A stretch of DNA of 64,000 bases from Bacteroidota bacterium (lineage in GTDB: Bacteria; Bacteroidota; Bacteroidia; Chitinophagales; JADIYW01): assembly GCA_963169645.1 (NCBI GenBank), contig CAUJCO010000009.1, forward strand, positions 61,763-125,762, written 5' to 3'. The first letter of the stretch is position 1. Each line of letters starts with the position of its first letter. The translations under genes and the position numbers were made by a program. The notes beneath the pieces were generated by a model. That model made no database searches. It worked only from the letters and a program-made list of their open reading frames with translations, and was not told the origin of the DNA. This document shows positions 17,439-26,776 of the stretch, piece by piece.

Positions 17439-18368
17439 ATGCTTATTCATAATAGCCTGAATCATCTACCTACATTTAAAAATGCTGTATTAACGATTGG
17501 TACATATGATGGTGTACATTTCGGTCATCAGCAAATTATCAAACGTATCAATGATATTGCAAAAGAAATTGAGGGCGAAAGTGTGATGCTTACTTTTGAT
17601 CCACATCCTCGATTAATTCTAAATCCGAACGATAATAAATTAAAACTTATTTCAACAATTGATGAAAAAGAAGAATTATTAGAAGAATTTGGATTAAACC
17701 ATTTAGTCATTGTAGAATTTTCCAAAGAATTTGCCTCAACGGATGCCGAAGAATATGTAGAAAAAATCCTTGTTCAAAATTTCCATCCTAAACGCATCGT
17801 TATCGGTTACGATCATCGGTTTGGAAAAGGAAGACAAGGCAATATAGATTTATTGCGACAATTAGCACCTAAATATGGCTACGAAGTAGAAGAAATTCCG
17901 GCACAAACATTAGATGAAATTTCAATAAGCTCAACCAAAGTTCGAAATGCTTTATTAGATGGTGATATACAGCAAGCCAACGAATTTTTAGCACATCCAT
18001 TTACCATAAAAGGAAAAGTAGTACATGGCGATAAAATTGGACGAATATTAGGATTTCCTACGGCAAATATTGAGATTTCCAATCCACATAAACTGATTCC
18101 GGCATCCGGTGTGTATGCCGTAAAATTAAAAATAGAAGATACATTTTACAAAGGTGCGTTGAGTATTGGTTATCGAGAAACAGTATTTGATAACAGCTCA
18201 CTCACCATCGAAGTTTTTATTTTGGATTTTGAGGGCGACTTATACAACAAAGAAGTAGATATGATTTTTGTGCAATACTTGCGTCCACAAATAAAATATG
18301 AAAATTGGGATTTACTAAAAGAACAAATTGAGAAAGATGTTATAGCCGTTCGTAATGCCGTACGCTAA
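17439..18368 (+). CDS. ribF: Bifunctional riboflavin kinase / FAD synthetase
   Basis: A 309-residue RibF that makes FMN and then FAD from riboflavin. The N-terminal adenylyltransferase domain has the nucleotidyl motif IGTYDGVHFGHQQI and the ISSTKVRN signature. The C-terminal flavokinase domain (from about residue 185) has GRILGFPTANIE and SGVYAV. The length is typical. The start is ATG at 17439, directly behind a perfect -7 box, giving a leaderless message. The 3' end overlaps the convergent acetyltransferase gene by 4 bp. Confidence 0.95.
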   Translation: MLIHNSLNHLPTFKNAVLTIGTYDGVHFGHQQIIKRINDIAKEIEGESVMLTFDPHPRLILNPNDNKLKLISTIDEKEELLEEFGLNHLVIVEFSKEFASTDAEEYVEKILVQNFHPKRIVIGYDHRFGKGRQGNIDLLRQLAPKYGYEVEEIPAQTLDEISISSTKVRNALLDGDIQQANEFLAHPFTIKGKVVHGDKIGRILGFPTANIEISNPHKLIPASGVYAVKLKIEDTFYKGALSIGYRETVFDNSSLTIEVFILDFEGDLYNKEVDMIFVQYLRPQIKYENWDLLKEQIEKDVIAVRNAVR

Positions 18369-18814
18369 TTATTTTTAATCATTGCAATGTGCGGCAATTT
18401 ATCTTCGATATACCACTCGCCTGCTACTACAAAACCATAGCTTTCATAAAATTTTTGCAGATACAATTGCGCTGAAATTTTGATAGGTGCATTCGGAAAA
18501 AGTTGTTGCATTTGTAGCATGGCTTCATCCAATAATTTTCTGCCTAATCCGGTTTTTCTTTTTTCTGTTTTGCTCACCACTCGCCCGATAGACACGTATG
18601 CATCGTACGAAATATTTTTGGGTACTAAACGACAATATGCGAGCAGCTCCGCATCATCATACAAAAATAAATGCCAGCAAAATTTATCTTTATCATCTAT
18701 ATCTTTGTAAATACAATCTTGTTCAATTTGAAAAACCGCCTCGCGCAACTGTAAAGCATCGTATAATTCCTGAACTGTTAATTCATTAAAATGTTTTAAA
18801 ATAAAATGTTGCAT
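18365..18814 (-). CDS. GNAT acetyltransferase, ElaA family
   Basis: A 149-residue GNAT-fold protein. The ElaA-type N-terminus (LYDALQLREAVFQIEQDC) is followed by the acetyl-CoA loop VSKTEKRKTGLGRKLLDEAM (R/Q-x-x-G-x-G/A form) and LYLQKFYESYGFVVAGE. It would acetylate an unknown substrate with acetyl-CoA. The ATG at 18814 is chosen because the longer in-frame extension overlaps the end of queD and adds no family-like sequence. It is 25 bp downstream of queD and probably in one transcript with it. Confidence 0.88.
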   Translation of the reverse strand: MQHFILKHFNELTVQELYDALQLREAVFQIEQDCIYKDIDDKDKFCWHLFLYDDAELLAYCRLVPKNISYDAYVSIGRVVSKTEKRKTGLGRKLLDEAMLQMQQLFPNAPIKISAQLYLQKFYESYGFVVAGEWYIEDKLPHIAMIKNN

Positions 18815-18839
18815 CTTCAAAACATGGATAAGTAAAAAA

Positions 18840-19250
18840 TTATTCACCAAAATACTCAGCAAAAATATTTTCTGTTTCTTGTAATTTAATGCTATGTAAC
18901 TGACAACCTGAAATATGCGGTTCTAATTGTTCCCAAATGATTTTTACCAAATTTTCTGTAGTTGGATGAATTTCTTTAGGAATAAAATCCACATCTAAAT
19001 TCAAATTAGAATGGTCTAATTTATCTACAATAACTTCTTTTATCAACCTACTCAAATCTTTCACATTCATAATAAATCCGGTGTCCGGATCCGGAATGCC
19101 TTTTACAGTAACAAACAACACATAATTATGTCCGTGCCAATTGGTATTCGCACATTTTCCAAAAACTGCATTGTTTTGCTCTTCCGACCAATAGTCGTTA
19201 TACAGCTTATGTGCTGCATTAAAAGTTTCTCTACGCGTTAAATAAATCAC
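18840..19250 (-). CDS. queD: 6-carboxytetrahydropterin synthase / 6-pyruvoyl-tetrahydropterin synthase family
   Basis: A 136-residue member of the PTPS/QueD family, which makes 6-carboxy-tetrahydropterin for queuosine. Zinc-binding histidines lie in FNAAHKL and HGHNY, the catalytic cysteine in FGKCANTNWHGHNY, and the C-terminal catalytic glutamate in KLQETEN. The start is GTG at 19250, four bases behind a perfect -7 box (19255-19262). QueD rather than a true PTPS is favoured by the bacterial context but is not proven. Confidence 0.9.
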   Translation of the reverse strand: MIYLTRRETFNAAHKLYNDYWSEEQNNAVFGKCANTNWHGHNYVLFVTVKGIPDPDTGFIMNVKDLSRLIKEVIVDKLDHSNLNLDVDFIPKEIHPTTENLVKIIWEQLEPHISGCQLHSIKLQETENIFAEYFGE

Positions 19251-19254
19251 GCTA

Positions 19255-19262
19255 CAAAGGTA
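19255..19262 (-). promoter_or_regulatory. -7 promoter box of queD, leaderless with GTG
   Basis: TACCTTTG on the minus strand matches TAnnTTTG exactly and is followed by TAGC and the GTG start at 19250, the same spacing as at dcd. Confidence 0.72.
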
Positions 19263-19305
19263 GATAATTCAGCAGTAGAATTCAGCAATATTTTTAATTA
19301 AACCT

Positions 19306-19313
19306 TATATTTG
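19306..19313 (+). promoter_or_regulatory. -7 promoter box of mqnB
   Basis: TATATTTG fits the consensus and lies 18 bp before the ATG at 19332. The TTG at 19311 belongs to this box and is not a start codon. Confidence 0.6.
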
Positions 19314-19331
19314 ACGACAATCCAACAAGGT

Positions 19332-20006
19332 ATGTCGAAAAAAATTACGATTGTAGCTGCAACAAAATTAGAATTACAACCACTTTTTAATCAATGGCAA
19401 CCGAAAGCCGCTGATTTTATTGGATTGTATATCGCAAATGAATCTTTACACTTTTTAATAACCGGCATGGGTATGCTGAATACGGCTGCTCACCTTGCTT
19501 TGTATTCGCAACAATTTGAACGCGATTTTTATATCGATGCCGGAATTTGTGGTGCGTTTAATCGTTCAATTCAAATTGGCGATGTGGTGCAAATTAGTTC
19601 TGAAACGTATGGCGATTTTGGAGTGGAAAATGATGAAGCTTTTCAAGATTTCTTTGATTTAGGATTTATTGATAAAAAGGAAGATGCATTTCAATACGGT
19701 TTATGCACGCCTATAGAATCAGCCACACATTCCAAAATTACATTGCCAAAAGCTACATCCATAACAGTAAATAAAGTGCATGGCAACGAAAAATCTATCA
19801 AAATTATACAAGAAAAATACCAAGCAGATACTGAAAATATGGAAGGTTTGGCGTTTTATTATGTGATGAAATTAATTCAAAAACCCAGCATCGAAATTCG
19901 ATCTATATCAAATTATGTAGAAAAAAGAAATAAAGAAAATTGGGATATAAAAAGTGCAGTAAATAATTTAAATACCAAACTTATGCAACTTATTCCGTTG
20001 ATTTAA
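19332..20006 (+). CDS. mqnB: Futalosine hydrolase
   Basis: A 224-residue nucleoside phosphorylase-fold enzyme that cleaves futalosine to dehypoxanthine futalosine, a step in the alternative menaquinone pathway. The N-terminus MSKKITIVAATKLELQPL, the glycine-rich LITGMGMLNTAAHLALY, GICGAFNRSIQIGDVVQI, and the nucleoside-binding TENMEGLAFYYVMK match MqnB. The start ATG at 19332 is preferred over an upstream in-frame TTG that lies in the -7 box. The 3' end overlaps the convergent glycosyltransferase by 17 bp. mqnD lies 2.4 kb away on the same strand. Confidence 0.9.
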   Translation: MSKKITIVAATKLELQPLFNQWQPKAADFIGLYIANESLHFLITGMGMLNTAAHLALYSQQFERDFYIDAGICGAFNRSIQIGDVVQISSETYGDFGVENDEAFQDFFDLGFIDKKEDAFQYGLCTPIESATHSKITLPKATSITVNKVHGNEKSIKIIQEKYQADTENMEGLAFYYVMKLIQKPSIEIRSISNYVEKRNKENWDIKSAVNNLNTKLMQLIPLI

Positions 20007-20925
20007 GATTGCTTTCTTTAATAATATACAATGGACGTTGCTTAACATTATCCATAATTCTACCTAAGTATTCACCAATAATACCTAAGCAAATTAATTG
20101 AACACCACCAATAAATAAAATACTAATCATTAAAGATGACCAACCTTGTACTACTTTATAACCAAAATATTTTTGGTACAAGGTATAAAGAATAACACCG
20201 AATGAAATAGTGGAAACCAAGAATCCTAAATACGTAGCTAATCGCAATGGAATATTGGAAAAAGAAGTAATGCCATCAAAAGCAAAAGCAAACATTTTAG
20301 AATACGAATAGTTGGTTGTTCCCGCATAACGTTCATCGCGTTTATACAACACGCTTGTTTGATTGAAACCTGTCCACGCAATTTGTCCACGCAAAAATTT
20401 ATTGCGTTCCGGTAACGCCACAATGATGTCTTTTATTTTTTTGGTGATAATTCTATAATCTCCGGTATCTAATGGAATTGGCACTTCCGACAATCTATTC
20501 ATAAAACGATAGAATAATTTTGCCGTCATAATTTTATGCCATGATTCGCCGGCCCGCTGTTCGCGTTGTGCGTACACGACATCATAACCTTGTTGTAATT
20601 TTTGATATAATTGGGTAATTAATTCCGGTGGATCTTGTAAATCGGAATCAATGATAACGATGGTAGCACCTTTTGCATTTTCTAATCCGGCAAAAACGGC
20701 AGGCTGATGTCCGAAATTTTTACTAAAATCAATGTATTTTACTTGTGGATTATGAGCAGCAAATTCTTTTATTTTATTTAAAGAAGAATCATTACTACCA
20801 TCATTAATAAAAATAAATTCGTAGTCGTTACTAATGGTAGTTACCGTATTCAAAAGTCGTTCATACAAAACCGTAAGATTTTTTTCTTCGTTAAAAACCG
20901 GAATGATGACTGAAATTTCCACCAT
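19990..20925 (-). CDS. Polyprenyl-phosphate glycosyltransferase (GT2, DPMS/GtrB type)
   Basis: A 311-residue GT2 enzyme: the N-terminal GT-A domain with VSVIIPVFNEE-like start (VEISVIIPVFNEEKNL), nucleotide-sugar motif IDSDLQDPPE, and QREQRAGESWHK, then two C-terminal TM helices (about 230-255 and 265-290) as in GtrB, ArnC and DPMS-like proteins. These load a sugar onto undecaprenyl phosphate at the inner leaflet. The ATG at 20925 is preferred because the four codons upstream lie in a TACTTTCG sequence. It follows the membrane GT-C gene with a 14-bp gap, suggesting the two work in sequence. Confidence 0.9.
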   Translation of the reverse strand: MVEISVIIPVFNEEKNLTVLYERLLNTVTTISNDYEFIFINDGSNDSSLNKIKEFAAHNPQVKYIDFSKNFGHQPAVFAGLENAKGATIVIIDSDLQDPPELITQLYQKLQQGYDVVYAQREQRAGESWHKIMTAKLFYRFMNRLSEVPIPLDTGDYRIITKKIKDIIVALPERNKFLRGQIAWTGFNQTSVLYKRDERYAGTTNYSYSKMFAFAFDGITSFSNIPLRLATYLGFLVSTISFGVILYTLYQKYFGYKVVQGWSSLMISILFIGGVQLICLGIIGEYLGRIMDNVKQRPLYIIKESNLKSTE

Positions 20926-20939
20926 ACGAAAGTACAAAT

Positions 20940-22313
20940 TTATCTGTTGGTATTATTAAAATTTAGATTCTTATATAAAGTTACATAAGTAACACCACAT
21001 TTCCATTGCCGCACGATATACCATTTTTTTAGTTCACGAATTTGTCTTGTAGAAAAATCATTTCCAACATTCGAATACAATACATACTCCAACTTTCGTA
21101 TCGGTTTGTTGTGTGTATTAATCATCTTTGTTGTATCTGAAGTTAAATACATTTGCTGATTGCTGACTGCCATTGGAAACACCGAACCTATCCGAGTTTT
21201 TTCAATTCTATTTTCTTTCTCAAAAGCGTTCATACATCGCTGATAGGATAGATAATTTATAGTGCAATCCCAACCATTCGAAATTGGAACCGGATAAATC
21301 AACCAATTACTCGCTATCAATAAAATAGAAATAAAACAAGCTAATATAAAATTTGATTTTTTTAGAAGATGCAATAAAGGCAATAACATCAACACATACA
21401 CGATTAAAAAATAACGATGATTAATTGGATTGGTGAATAGTAAAAAAGAAAAAGAAAATACAATAAATGGCATGATTGAAACTACCAAAATTGTATCGAT
21501 ACGTTTTCTTTTAAATAAATACCACAACAACGCAACCGATAAAATACCAATTCCAAAATCAAAAAAACAGCGGGCAATTGAAAATATATTTTTAGCTAAT
21601 TGAAATCCATCAGCCCAACCTCTTTGTGTTGCCCACGCAGTAGATGGTGTTGAAATAAACCAACCGGTTTTTAGATAATGAAAACTATACCAAAAAATTA
21701 CAAAAAGTGCAGCCGGAATCGCGTATATATTCCATCGAAACCAATTTTTAAACTGTTGTTGCTGCAAAAAGAAAATGGTGAGTGATAATGCACCAATAGC
21801 AAATACACCACGCAAACTCAACATCACCATAAATAACAAACAGAAAGTAAAGTGTATTTTTTGATTTTTTAGATAGGAAAACAATGCCCATAAATAAAAA
21901 CTTAGCAATGCAACATCATAACTTACTAATGTATGCTGAGTAAGTACTGCAGGAATGGAAAAATAAAAAAGTATTCCTAAAAATTGTTGTTTTATATCGA
22001 ATTGAAAATAGTGTAAAAGCCCTACAAAAGATAAAATACCTATAATAGAAAAAGGTAACATTGCCAGATGTGCAGAAAAAAGCGAACATCCAAACAAGTG
22101 ATAAAACAGAGTGATATATGCGTAAAAAAATGGTGGATGACCGGCATCTATGTTAGTTGGAAGTATCAACTGATTCCATCCATTGGAAAAATAATATTTA
22201 GTGATGGTTGAAGTTAAAAGTGTATCCCAGAAAAAAGGCAAATTCCAAGATAAAATATTTACCAGTGTAGCTATTGCAACTGCAAATACAATTGTATTTT
22301 TAGAATTAAACAC
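20940..22313 (-). CDS. Membrane GT-C glycosyltransferase (PMT_2/ArnT-like)
   Basis: A 457-residue polytopic protein with about ten to eleven TM helices. After the first helix comes the extracytoplasmic loop SWNLPFFWDTLLTSTITKYYF and IDAGHPPFFYAY, whose acidic residue and HPP motif resemble the catalytic loop of PMT_2/ArnT GT-C enzymes. These use lipid-phosphate sugars to glycosylate envelope targets in the periplasm. The start is GTG at 22313. The downstream polyprenyl-phosphate glycosyltransferase would supply its donor. The acceptor is unknown. Confidence 0.85.
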   Translation of the reverse strand: MFNSKNTIVFAVAIATLVNILSWNLPFFWDTLLTSTITKYYFSNGWNQLILPTNIDAGHPPFFYAYITLFYHLFGCSLFSAHLAMLPFSIIGILSFVGLLHYFQFDIKQQFLGILFYFSIPAVLTQHTLVSYDVALLSFYLWALFSYLKNQKIHFTFCLLFMVMLSLRGVFAIGALSLTIFFLQQQQFKNWFRWNIYAIPAALFVIFWYSFHYLKTGWFISTPSTAWATQRGWADGFQLAKNIFSIARCFFDFGIGILSVALLWYLFKRKRIDTILVVSIMPFIVFSFSFLLFTNPINHRYFLIVYVLMLLPLLHLLKKSNFILACFISILLIASNWLIYPVPISNGWDCTINYLSYQRCMNAFEKENRIEKTRIGSVFPMAVSNQQMYLTSDTTKMINTHNKPIRKLEYVLYSNVGNDFSTRQIRELKKWYIVRQWKCGVTYVTLYKNLNFNNTNR

Positions 22314-22392
22314 AGGATAAATTAATGTAAAGTACGCAAAGAAGTATAGATTGCAAAGATTTTTTTATAAATATATATCTTACATTTACACT

Positions 22393-23226
22393 ATGCAACC
22401 TTTAACACTCGCCATATCGCCTTGTCCCAATGATACATTTATTTTTGATGCGATGTTGCACAAAAAAGTGGACACAGAAGGCTTGGAATTTAAGTTAATA
22501 TTTGCCGATGTAGAGCAATTAAATCAAGCGGCATTTCAACAAAAATATGACATTAGCAAGTTAAGTTATCATGCGTATGCCTATGCTTCGGATAACTATA
22601 ATTTATTGCGTTCCGGAAGTGCTTTGGGCAACAATTGTGGCCCGCTTCTAATCAGCAAAAATGAACTAACCGAAACAGAAATTAACGCAGCAACTATTTG
22701 CTTACCCGGAAAATATACCACTGCAAATTTGTTGTTTTCATTGCGTTACCCAAATGCAAAAAATAAAAAATATATCTTGTTTTCAGAAATCGAAAATGAA
22801 GTATTAAACCAACATGTTGATGCCGGTGTGATTATCCATGAAAACAGATTTACCTATCAACAAAAAGGATTAAAAAAAATAATTGATTTAGGCGAATATT
22901 GGGAAGCAACTTATCAATCACCGATTCCGTTAGGTGGCATTATTATTCGCAGAAATATAGATACAGAAATACAATTAGCCGTTGAGCGTGTTATCAAAAG
23001 AAGTGTGGAATTTGCCTTTACATTTCCTGATTCATCAAAAGAATTTGTGGCACAACATGCACAAGAAATGAGTGCCGATGTGTGTCAGCAACACATTCAA
23101 TTATATGTCAACAAATACAGTGTAGAATTAGGTTTTGAAGGAGAATTAGCTGTTAATACATTATATAAAATTGCCTACGAAAAACAAATTATTCCGGAAC
23201 TCAATCAACCAATTTTTATTGATTAA
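22393..23226 (+). CDS. mqnD: 1,4-dihydroxy-6-naphthoate synthase
   Basis: A 277-residue MqnD of the futalosine pathway, which converts cyclic dehypoxanthine futalosine into 1,4-dihydroxy-6-naphthoate. It has the periplasmic-binding-protein-like fold and the family start LAISPCPNDTFIFDA, followed by KLSYHAYAYA, CLPGKYTTANLL, and the C-terminal IPLGGIIIRR. The ATG at 22393 is chosen over an upstream TTG because it gives the family N-terminus; CTTACATTTACACT stands immediately before it, as it does at 6504. Confidence 0.95.
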   Translation: MQPLTLAISPCPNDTFIFDAMLHKKVDTEGLEFKLIFADVEQLNQAAFQQKYDISKLSYHAYAYASDNYNLLRSGSALGNNCGPLLISKNELTETEINAATICLPGKYTTANLLFSLRYPNAKNKKYILFSEIENEVLNQHVDAGVIIHENRFTYQQKGLKKIIDLGEYWEATYQSPIPLGGIIIRRNIDTEIQLAVERVIKRSVEFAFTFPDSSKEFVAQHAQEMSADVCQQHIQLYVNKYSVELGFEGELAVNTLYKIAYEKQIIPELNQPIFID

Positions 23227-23228
23227 TA

Positions 23229-23783
23229 TTATTTGGTAGCATAATCGGAAAGCAAATTGAGTTGTTGTTCTACATACAAAATCCATTTTTGTTGTTGCAC
23301 CTCATTCGTTCCATGATTGGTTTCGCGGTCATATCGTTCTTGTTCCTCGTCCCATTCTTTCATTATTTTATCAAAAATAGAAGACGCTAAATTATGGTCT
23401 TTCGGTGATTTTACTTTATTGCTAAACGCTTGACGCATTTTACGTGCATATAATTCTGTAATATCAAAATGTAATTGCTCATGCGCCAATACATCGTCAA
23501 ATTGAGTATTCTTTTTGCTCCAAGAAATAGCCGGATAAAAATAAGGTGTGATGGTATATTTGAATTGATTGTTGCTAATCTCTGTATAGTATTGAATAGA
23601 AGTTGCAGCCATCGCCACTTCAGATGCAAATCCGTCGGGTTTACCTTTAAAATCAGCCCATTTCAATTTATAATTACTATTCCACAAAATTTTATTTTCA
23701 TATTTTTTAGATGCTGATGGCGAAGCAGCAATTACAATATGCAACGATGAGAATAGAAATAAAGATAGAAATAAGTATCTCAT
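23229..23783 (-). CDS. DUF922 secreted protein, putative zinc protease
   Basis: A 184-residue exported protein with an N-terminal signal peptide (about 1-21). The DUF922 region contains LKWADFKGKPD, the HExxH-like VLAHEQLHFDITELYARKMR (His at about residues 99 and 103), and YDRETNHG near the end, a third possible metal ligand. The family is annotated as a predicted zinc-dependent peptidase; activity is inferred. It converges on mqnD (2-bp gap) and lies downstream of bshC. Confidence 0.85.
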   Translation of the reverse strand: MRYLFLSLFLFSSLHIVIAASPSASKKYENKILWNSNYKLKWADFKGKPDGFASEVAMAATSIQYYTEISNNQFKYTITPYFYPAISWSKKNTQFDDVLAHEQLHFDITELYARKMRQAFSNKVKSPKDHNLASSIFDKIMKEWDEEQERYDRETNHGTNEVQQQKWILYVEQQLNLLSDYATK

Positions 23784-23813
23784 AATGTACTAAACGCAAA
23801 AAACGTACCGTTA

Positions 23814-25412
23814 TTATTTTGGAAGTGTTATCAAAAGAAATTGCTTATGGTACACATCAAATACATTTACTAAATCCGTAATAAATGCTTGACCATACAT
23901 GGCATAATAAACAGAAAAATTTTCAACACGTTCTTGTAACGAATGATTGGGAAACAAGGTTGATTTTATCTTTTCAATTCGATTGAGTTCTGTTTCATTT
24001 TTTTGTTTCAACGATTTTACAAAACGTTTTTGCAATGCATCTACACTTTGTAAGGATTTCTGCAGCTCGGCACCAACGGTGTTTACTAAACTTGCATCTG
24101 TGTTTTGTGCAATAGTTTGTAGTTTTTCAAAGGCTGTTTGTATCGCAGATTTTATATCAGAAACATCTAAATTATCAGATGCTTGATGTGTGGCAAATTT
24201 ATTTTTTAATATATCAACATCTGCAAAAAAATCTAAAATAGTCAAATTTAATTTCTCAATTTTTTGAACTGTATCAATCGTGTATAACAAAGCAGAATTT
24301 CGCAAAAGTAATTGTGGAAATTGTACCTTATAAAAATCAAATACTAATTTTAATTGCAGCCAATACGCCAACTCACCGGCGCCACCAATATATGCGATAG
24401 ATGGCAACACTTTTTGTTGATACAAAGGCCGCAATATAACATTAGGTGAAAAGCGTTCCGGAAAATTTTTAAGCTCGTCTAAGATTTCTTTTTGGGTAAA
24501 CGAAAACGTTGTATTCAATACATGATATGTATTCGTTGTAGCATTCCACTCTATTCGCTCTCTAAGATTTTGGCTGATATAAAACAGATTAATGTTACGT
24601 GGAAAAGCCTGTTGCTTATAGCCTTTTGACTCTAAAGCGTGTATTTGTTTTGTTACAAGTTGTATGCTATTTTGATGCAATAATTCATCTTCCATAACCT
24701 TGGAAAATTGAGCTTTTAATGCTGTATCATTTCCATTAACAATTACCAAACCGGCATCACCAAACAACGTGTGCACTACATAACGAGTTGCCAATGCTAA
24801 AGTGGGTTGTGCATATGCTTGGCGTAAAATAGGCACTAATTCTGATGTATATGGTTTTGCACCTAAGATAGTTTCTAATTCATCTATACACGCAGCAATA
24901 CTCGAAGGTTGGTAAGCACCAGTAATGCCACCTTGTTTATCCGTCCACTCAATTTTATTATTAAAGAGTTGGATATGATTGATTTCATCAAAATCGTGGT
25001 CTTCGCTGCCCATCCAATAAATGGGAACAAAATGATATTGTGGAAATTTAATTTTTAATTGATTGCAAGTCGAAATGGTTTGTGCAATTTTATAAATAAA
25101 ATAAAGCGGGCCGCCGAAAATATTTAATTGATGTGCGGTTACTATGCAAAATGTTTGCTCATCTTGTAAAGCTTGTATTTGTTGTCTGTTTGCATCAGAT
25201 AAATGTAAGTTAGCACACGCAGCGTATTGTTTTTTCAGGATACTTACTAATGCATTTCTATCTATATTTTCTTTTTTCTTATCTTCTATTAAACGTGGTA
25301 TCTCATCCAAAGATGGACGATAAGAATAAAAATCAACCACATCATTTTTTCCTTCTATATAATCAATAATAAGCTTAGAAAAAAAGTGGGTTTGTGAAAA
25401 TGGAATTTGCAT
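23814..25412 (-). CDS. bshC: Bacillithiol biosynthesis cysteine-adding enzyme
   Basis: A 532-residue BshC, which ligates cysteine to glucosaminyl-malate in the last step of bacillithiol synthesis. Recognised by the N-terminal FSKLIIDYIEG, TAHQLNIFGGPLYFIYKIAQT, PIYWMGSEDHDFDEINHI, and IAYIGGAGELAYWLQLK, plus a coiled-coil C-terminal half. The length is typical. The start ATG at 25412 is preferred because it gives MQIPFSQT; an extension of four codons is possible. It ends 30 bp before the DUF922 gene and starts 27 bp after rimO, so rimO-bshC may be co-transcribed. Confidence 0.94.
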   Translation of the reverse strand: MQIPFSQTHFFSKLIIDYIEGKNDVVDFYSYRPSLDEIPRLIEDKKKENIDRNALVSILKKQYAACANLHLSDANRQQIQALQDEQTFCIVTAHQLNIFGGPLYFIYKIAQTISTCNQLKIKFPQYHFVPIYWMGSEDHDFDEINHIQLFNNKIEWTDKQGGITGAYQPSSIAACIDELETILGAKPYTSELVPILRQAYAQPTLALATRYVVHTLFGDAGLVIVNGNDTALKAQFSKVMEDELLHQNSIQLVTKQIHALESKGYKQQAFPRNINLFYISQNLRERIEWNATTNTYHVLNTTFSFTQKEILDELKNFPERFSPNVILRPLYQQKVLPSIAYIGGAGELAYWLQLKLVFDFYKVQFPQLLLRNSALLYTIDTVQKIEKLNLTILDFFADVDILKNKFATHQASDNLDVSDIKSAIQTAFEKLQTIAQNTDASLVNTVGAELQKSLQSVDALQKRFVKSLKQKNETELNRIEKIKSTLFPNHSLQERVENFSVYYAMYGQAFITDLVNVFDVYHKQFLLITLPK

Positions 25413-25439
25413 ATTGCGTAGCAATTAAAACAACGGAAA

Positions 25440-26759
25440 TTAAAGATTGTTTACCAATTCGCCATATAAATCAAAATCGGTAGCATCGGTAATTTTCACC
25501 TGGCAAAAATCGCCGATACGACAAAAATATTTTTTAGCATCTATTAATACTTCGTTGTCCACTTCCGGCGAATCGTATTCTGTTCTACCAACGAAATATT
25601 GTCCTTCTTTTCTATCAATTAAAACTTTAAATATTTTACCGATTTTAGCTTCATTTTTTTGGAAAGAAATTTCTTGTTGAATTTGCATTAAAATACCGGC
25701 ACGTTCTTCTTTGGTTGCTGCATCAACATCGTCTTCTAACTCAAAAGCTGCAGTATCATCTTCGTGCGAATATTGAAATACACCTAAACGTTCAAACTGC
25801 ATTTCTTGCACGAAATCGCAAAGATCGTTAAAGTCTGCTTCTGTTTCGCCCGGAAATCCAACTAACATCGTAGTTCGAATGGCAATTTCCGGTAATTTTG
25901 CGCGAATATCTTGGATTAACTGACGTGTTTCTTCTTGCGTTATTTGGCGTTTCATTTTATCCAAAACCGCATTATTTGCGTGTTGTAACGGCAAGTCGAT
26001 ATAATTGCATACTTTATCACAATCACGCAATGCATCTATAATATCCATCGGAAATTTAGAAGGATATGCATAATGCAAACGAATCCACTCTATACCATCA
26101 ATCTCGTTGAGTGCGTACAACAATTTAGACAATGCACGTTCTTTGTAAATATCCAATCCATAATACGTCAACTCTTGTGCTATCAGCATAATTTCTTTCA
26201 CACCTTGCTTTGCTAAATTTTTAGCTTCGGTAACAACTTCTTCAATCGTTTTGGAAATATGTTTGCCACGCATTATCGGAATGGCACAGAACGAACAAGT
26301 GCGGTTACAACCTTCAGATACTTTCAAATAAGCATAATGTTGAGGCGTTGTAAGTACGCGTTCGCCTACTAATTCGTGTTTGTAATCGGCTTCTAATTTT
26401 TGCAATAATTGAGGTAACTCTAATGTACCAAAATAGGCATCTACTTGTGGAATTTCTGTTTCTAAATCGTCTTTATAGCGTTGCGATAAACATCCGGTTA
26501 CGTACAATTTATCAATTCTGCCTTTTTCTTTTTGAGCAGCATACGATAAAATAGTTTGGATAGATTCTTCTTTTGCTCTATCTATAAAACCGCATGTATT
26601 AATAATGATGATATTGGCATCTTTCTTTTCAGATTGATGTTCTACGTCAAAATCGTTGTGTTTTAATTGCGATACCAACACTTCAGAATCGACTAAATTT
26701 TTAGAACATCCTAATGTTATGACATTGTATTTATCTTGTGTGTGTTTTTTTGTTTTCAT
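25440..26759 (-). CDS. rimO: Ribosomal protein S12 methylthiotransferase
   Basis: A 439-residue radical SAM enzyme that adds a methylthio group to the conserved Asp of ribosomal protein S12. The N-terminal UPF0004 domain (VITLGCSKNLVDSE, with further Cys in INTCGFI and VTGCLSQ) carries one Fe-S cluster, the radical SAM motif is CNRTCSFCAIP, and the C-terminal TRAM domain ends DFDLYGELV. RimO is distinguished from MiaB by LGCSKNLVDSE. The ATG at 26759 gives the expected N-terminus. Confidence 0.96.
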   Translation of the reverse strand: MKTKKHTQDKYNVITLGCSKNLVDSEVLVSQLKHNDFDVEHQSEKKDANIIIINTCGFIDRAKEESIQTILSYAAQKEKGRIDKLYVTGCLSQRYKDDLETEIPQVDAYFGTLELPQLLQKLEADYKHELVGERVLTTPQHYAYLKVSEGCNRTCSFCAIPIMRGKHISKTIEEVVTEAKNLAKQGVKEIMLIAQELTYYGLDIYKERALSKLLYALNEIDGIEWIRLHYAYPSKFPMDIIDALRDCDKVCNYIDLPLQHANNAVLDKMKRQITQEETRQLIQDIRAKLPEIAIRTTMLVGFPGETEADFNDLCDFVQEMQFERLGVFQYSHEDDTAAFELEDDVDAATKEERAGILMQIQQEISFQKNEAKIGKIFKVLIDRKEGQYFVGRTEYDSPEVDNEVLIDAKKYFCRIGDFCQVKITDATDFDLYGELVNNL

Positions 26760-26776
26760 TATTACTATAAATATTT

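Noticed and set aside
20927..20934. TACTTTCG one base before the GT2 start as a leaderless promoter
   Set aside because: It has a mismatch, the spacing to ATG is too short, and the gene lies 14 bp behind a same-strand gene, so co-transcription is simpler; it was used only to doubt the longer start.
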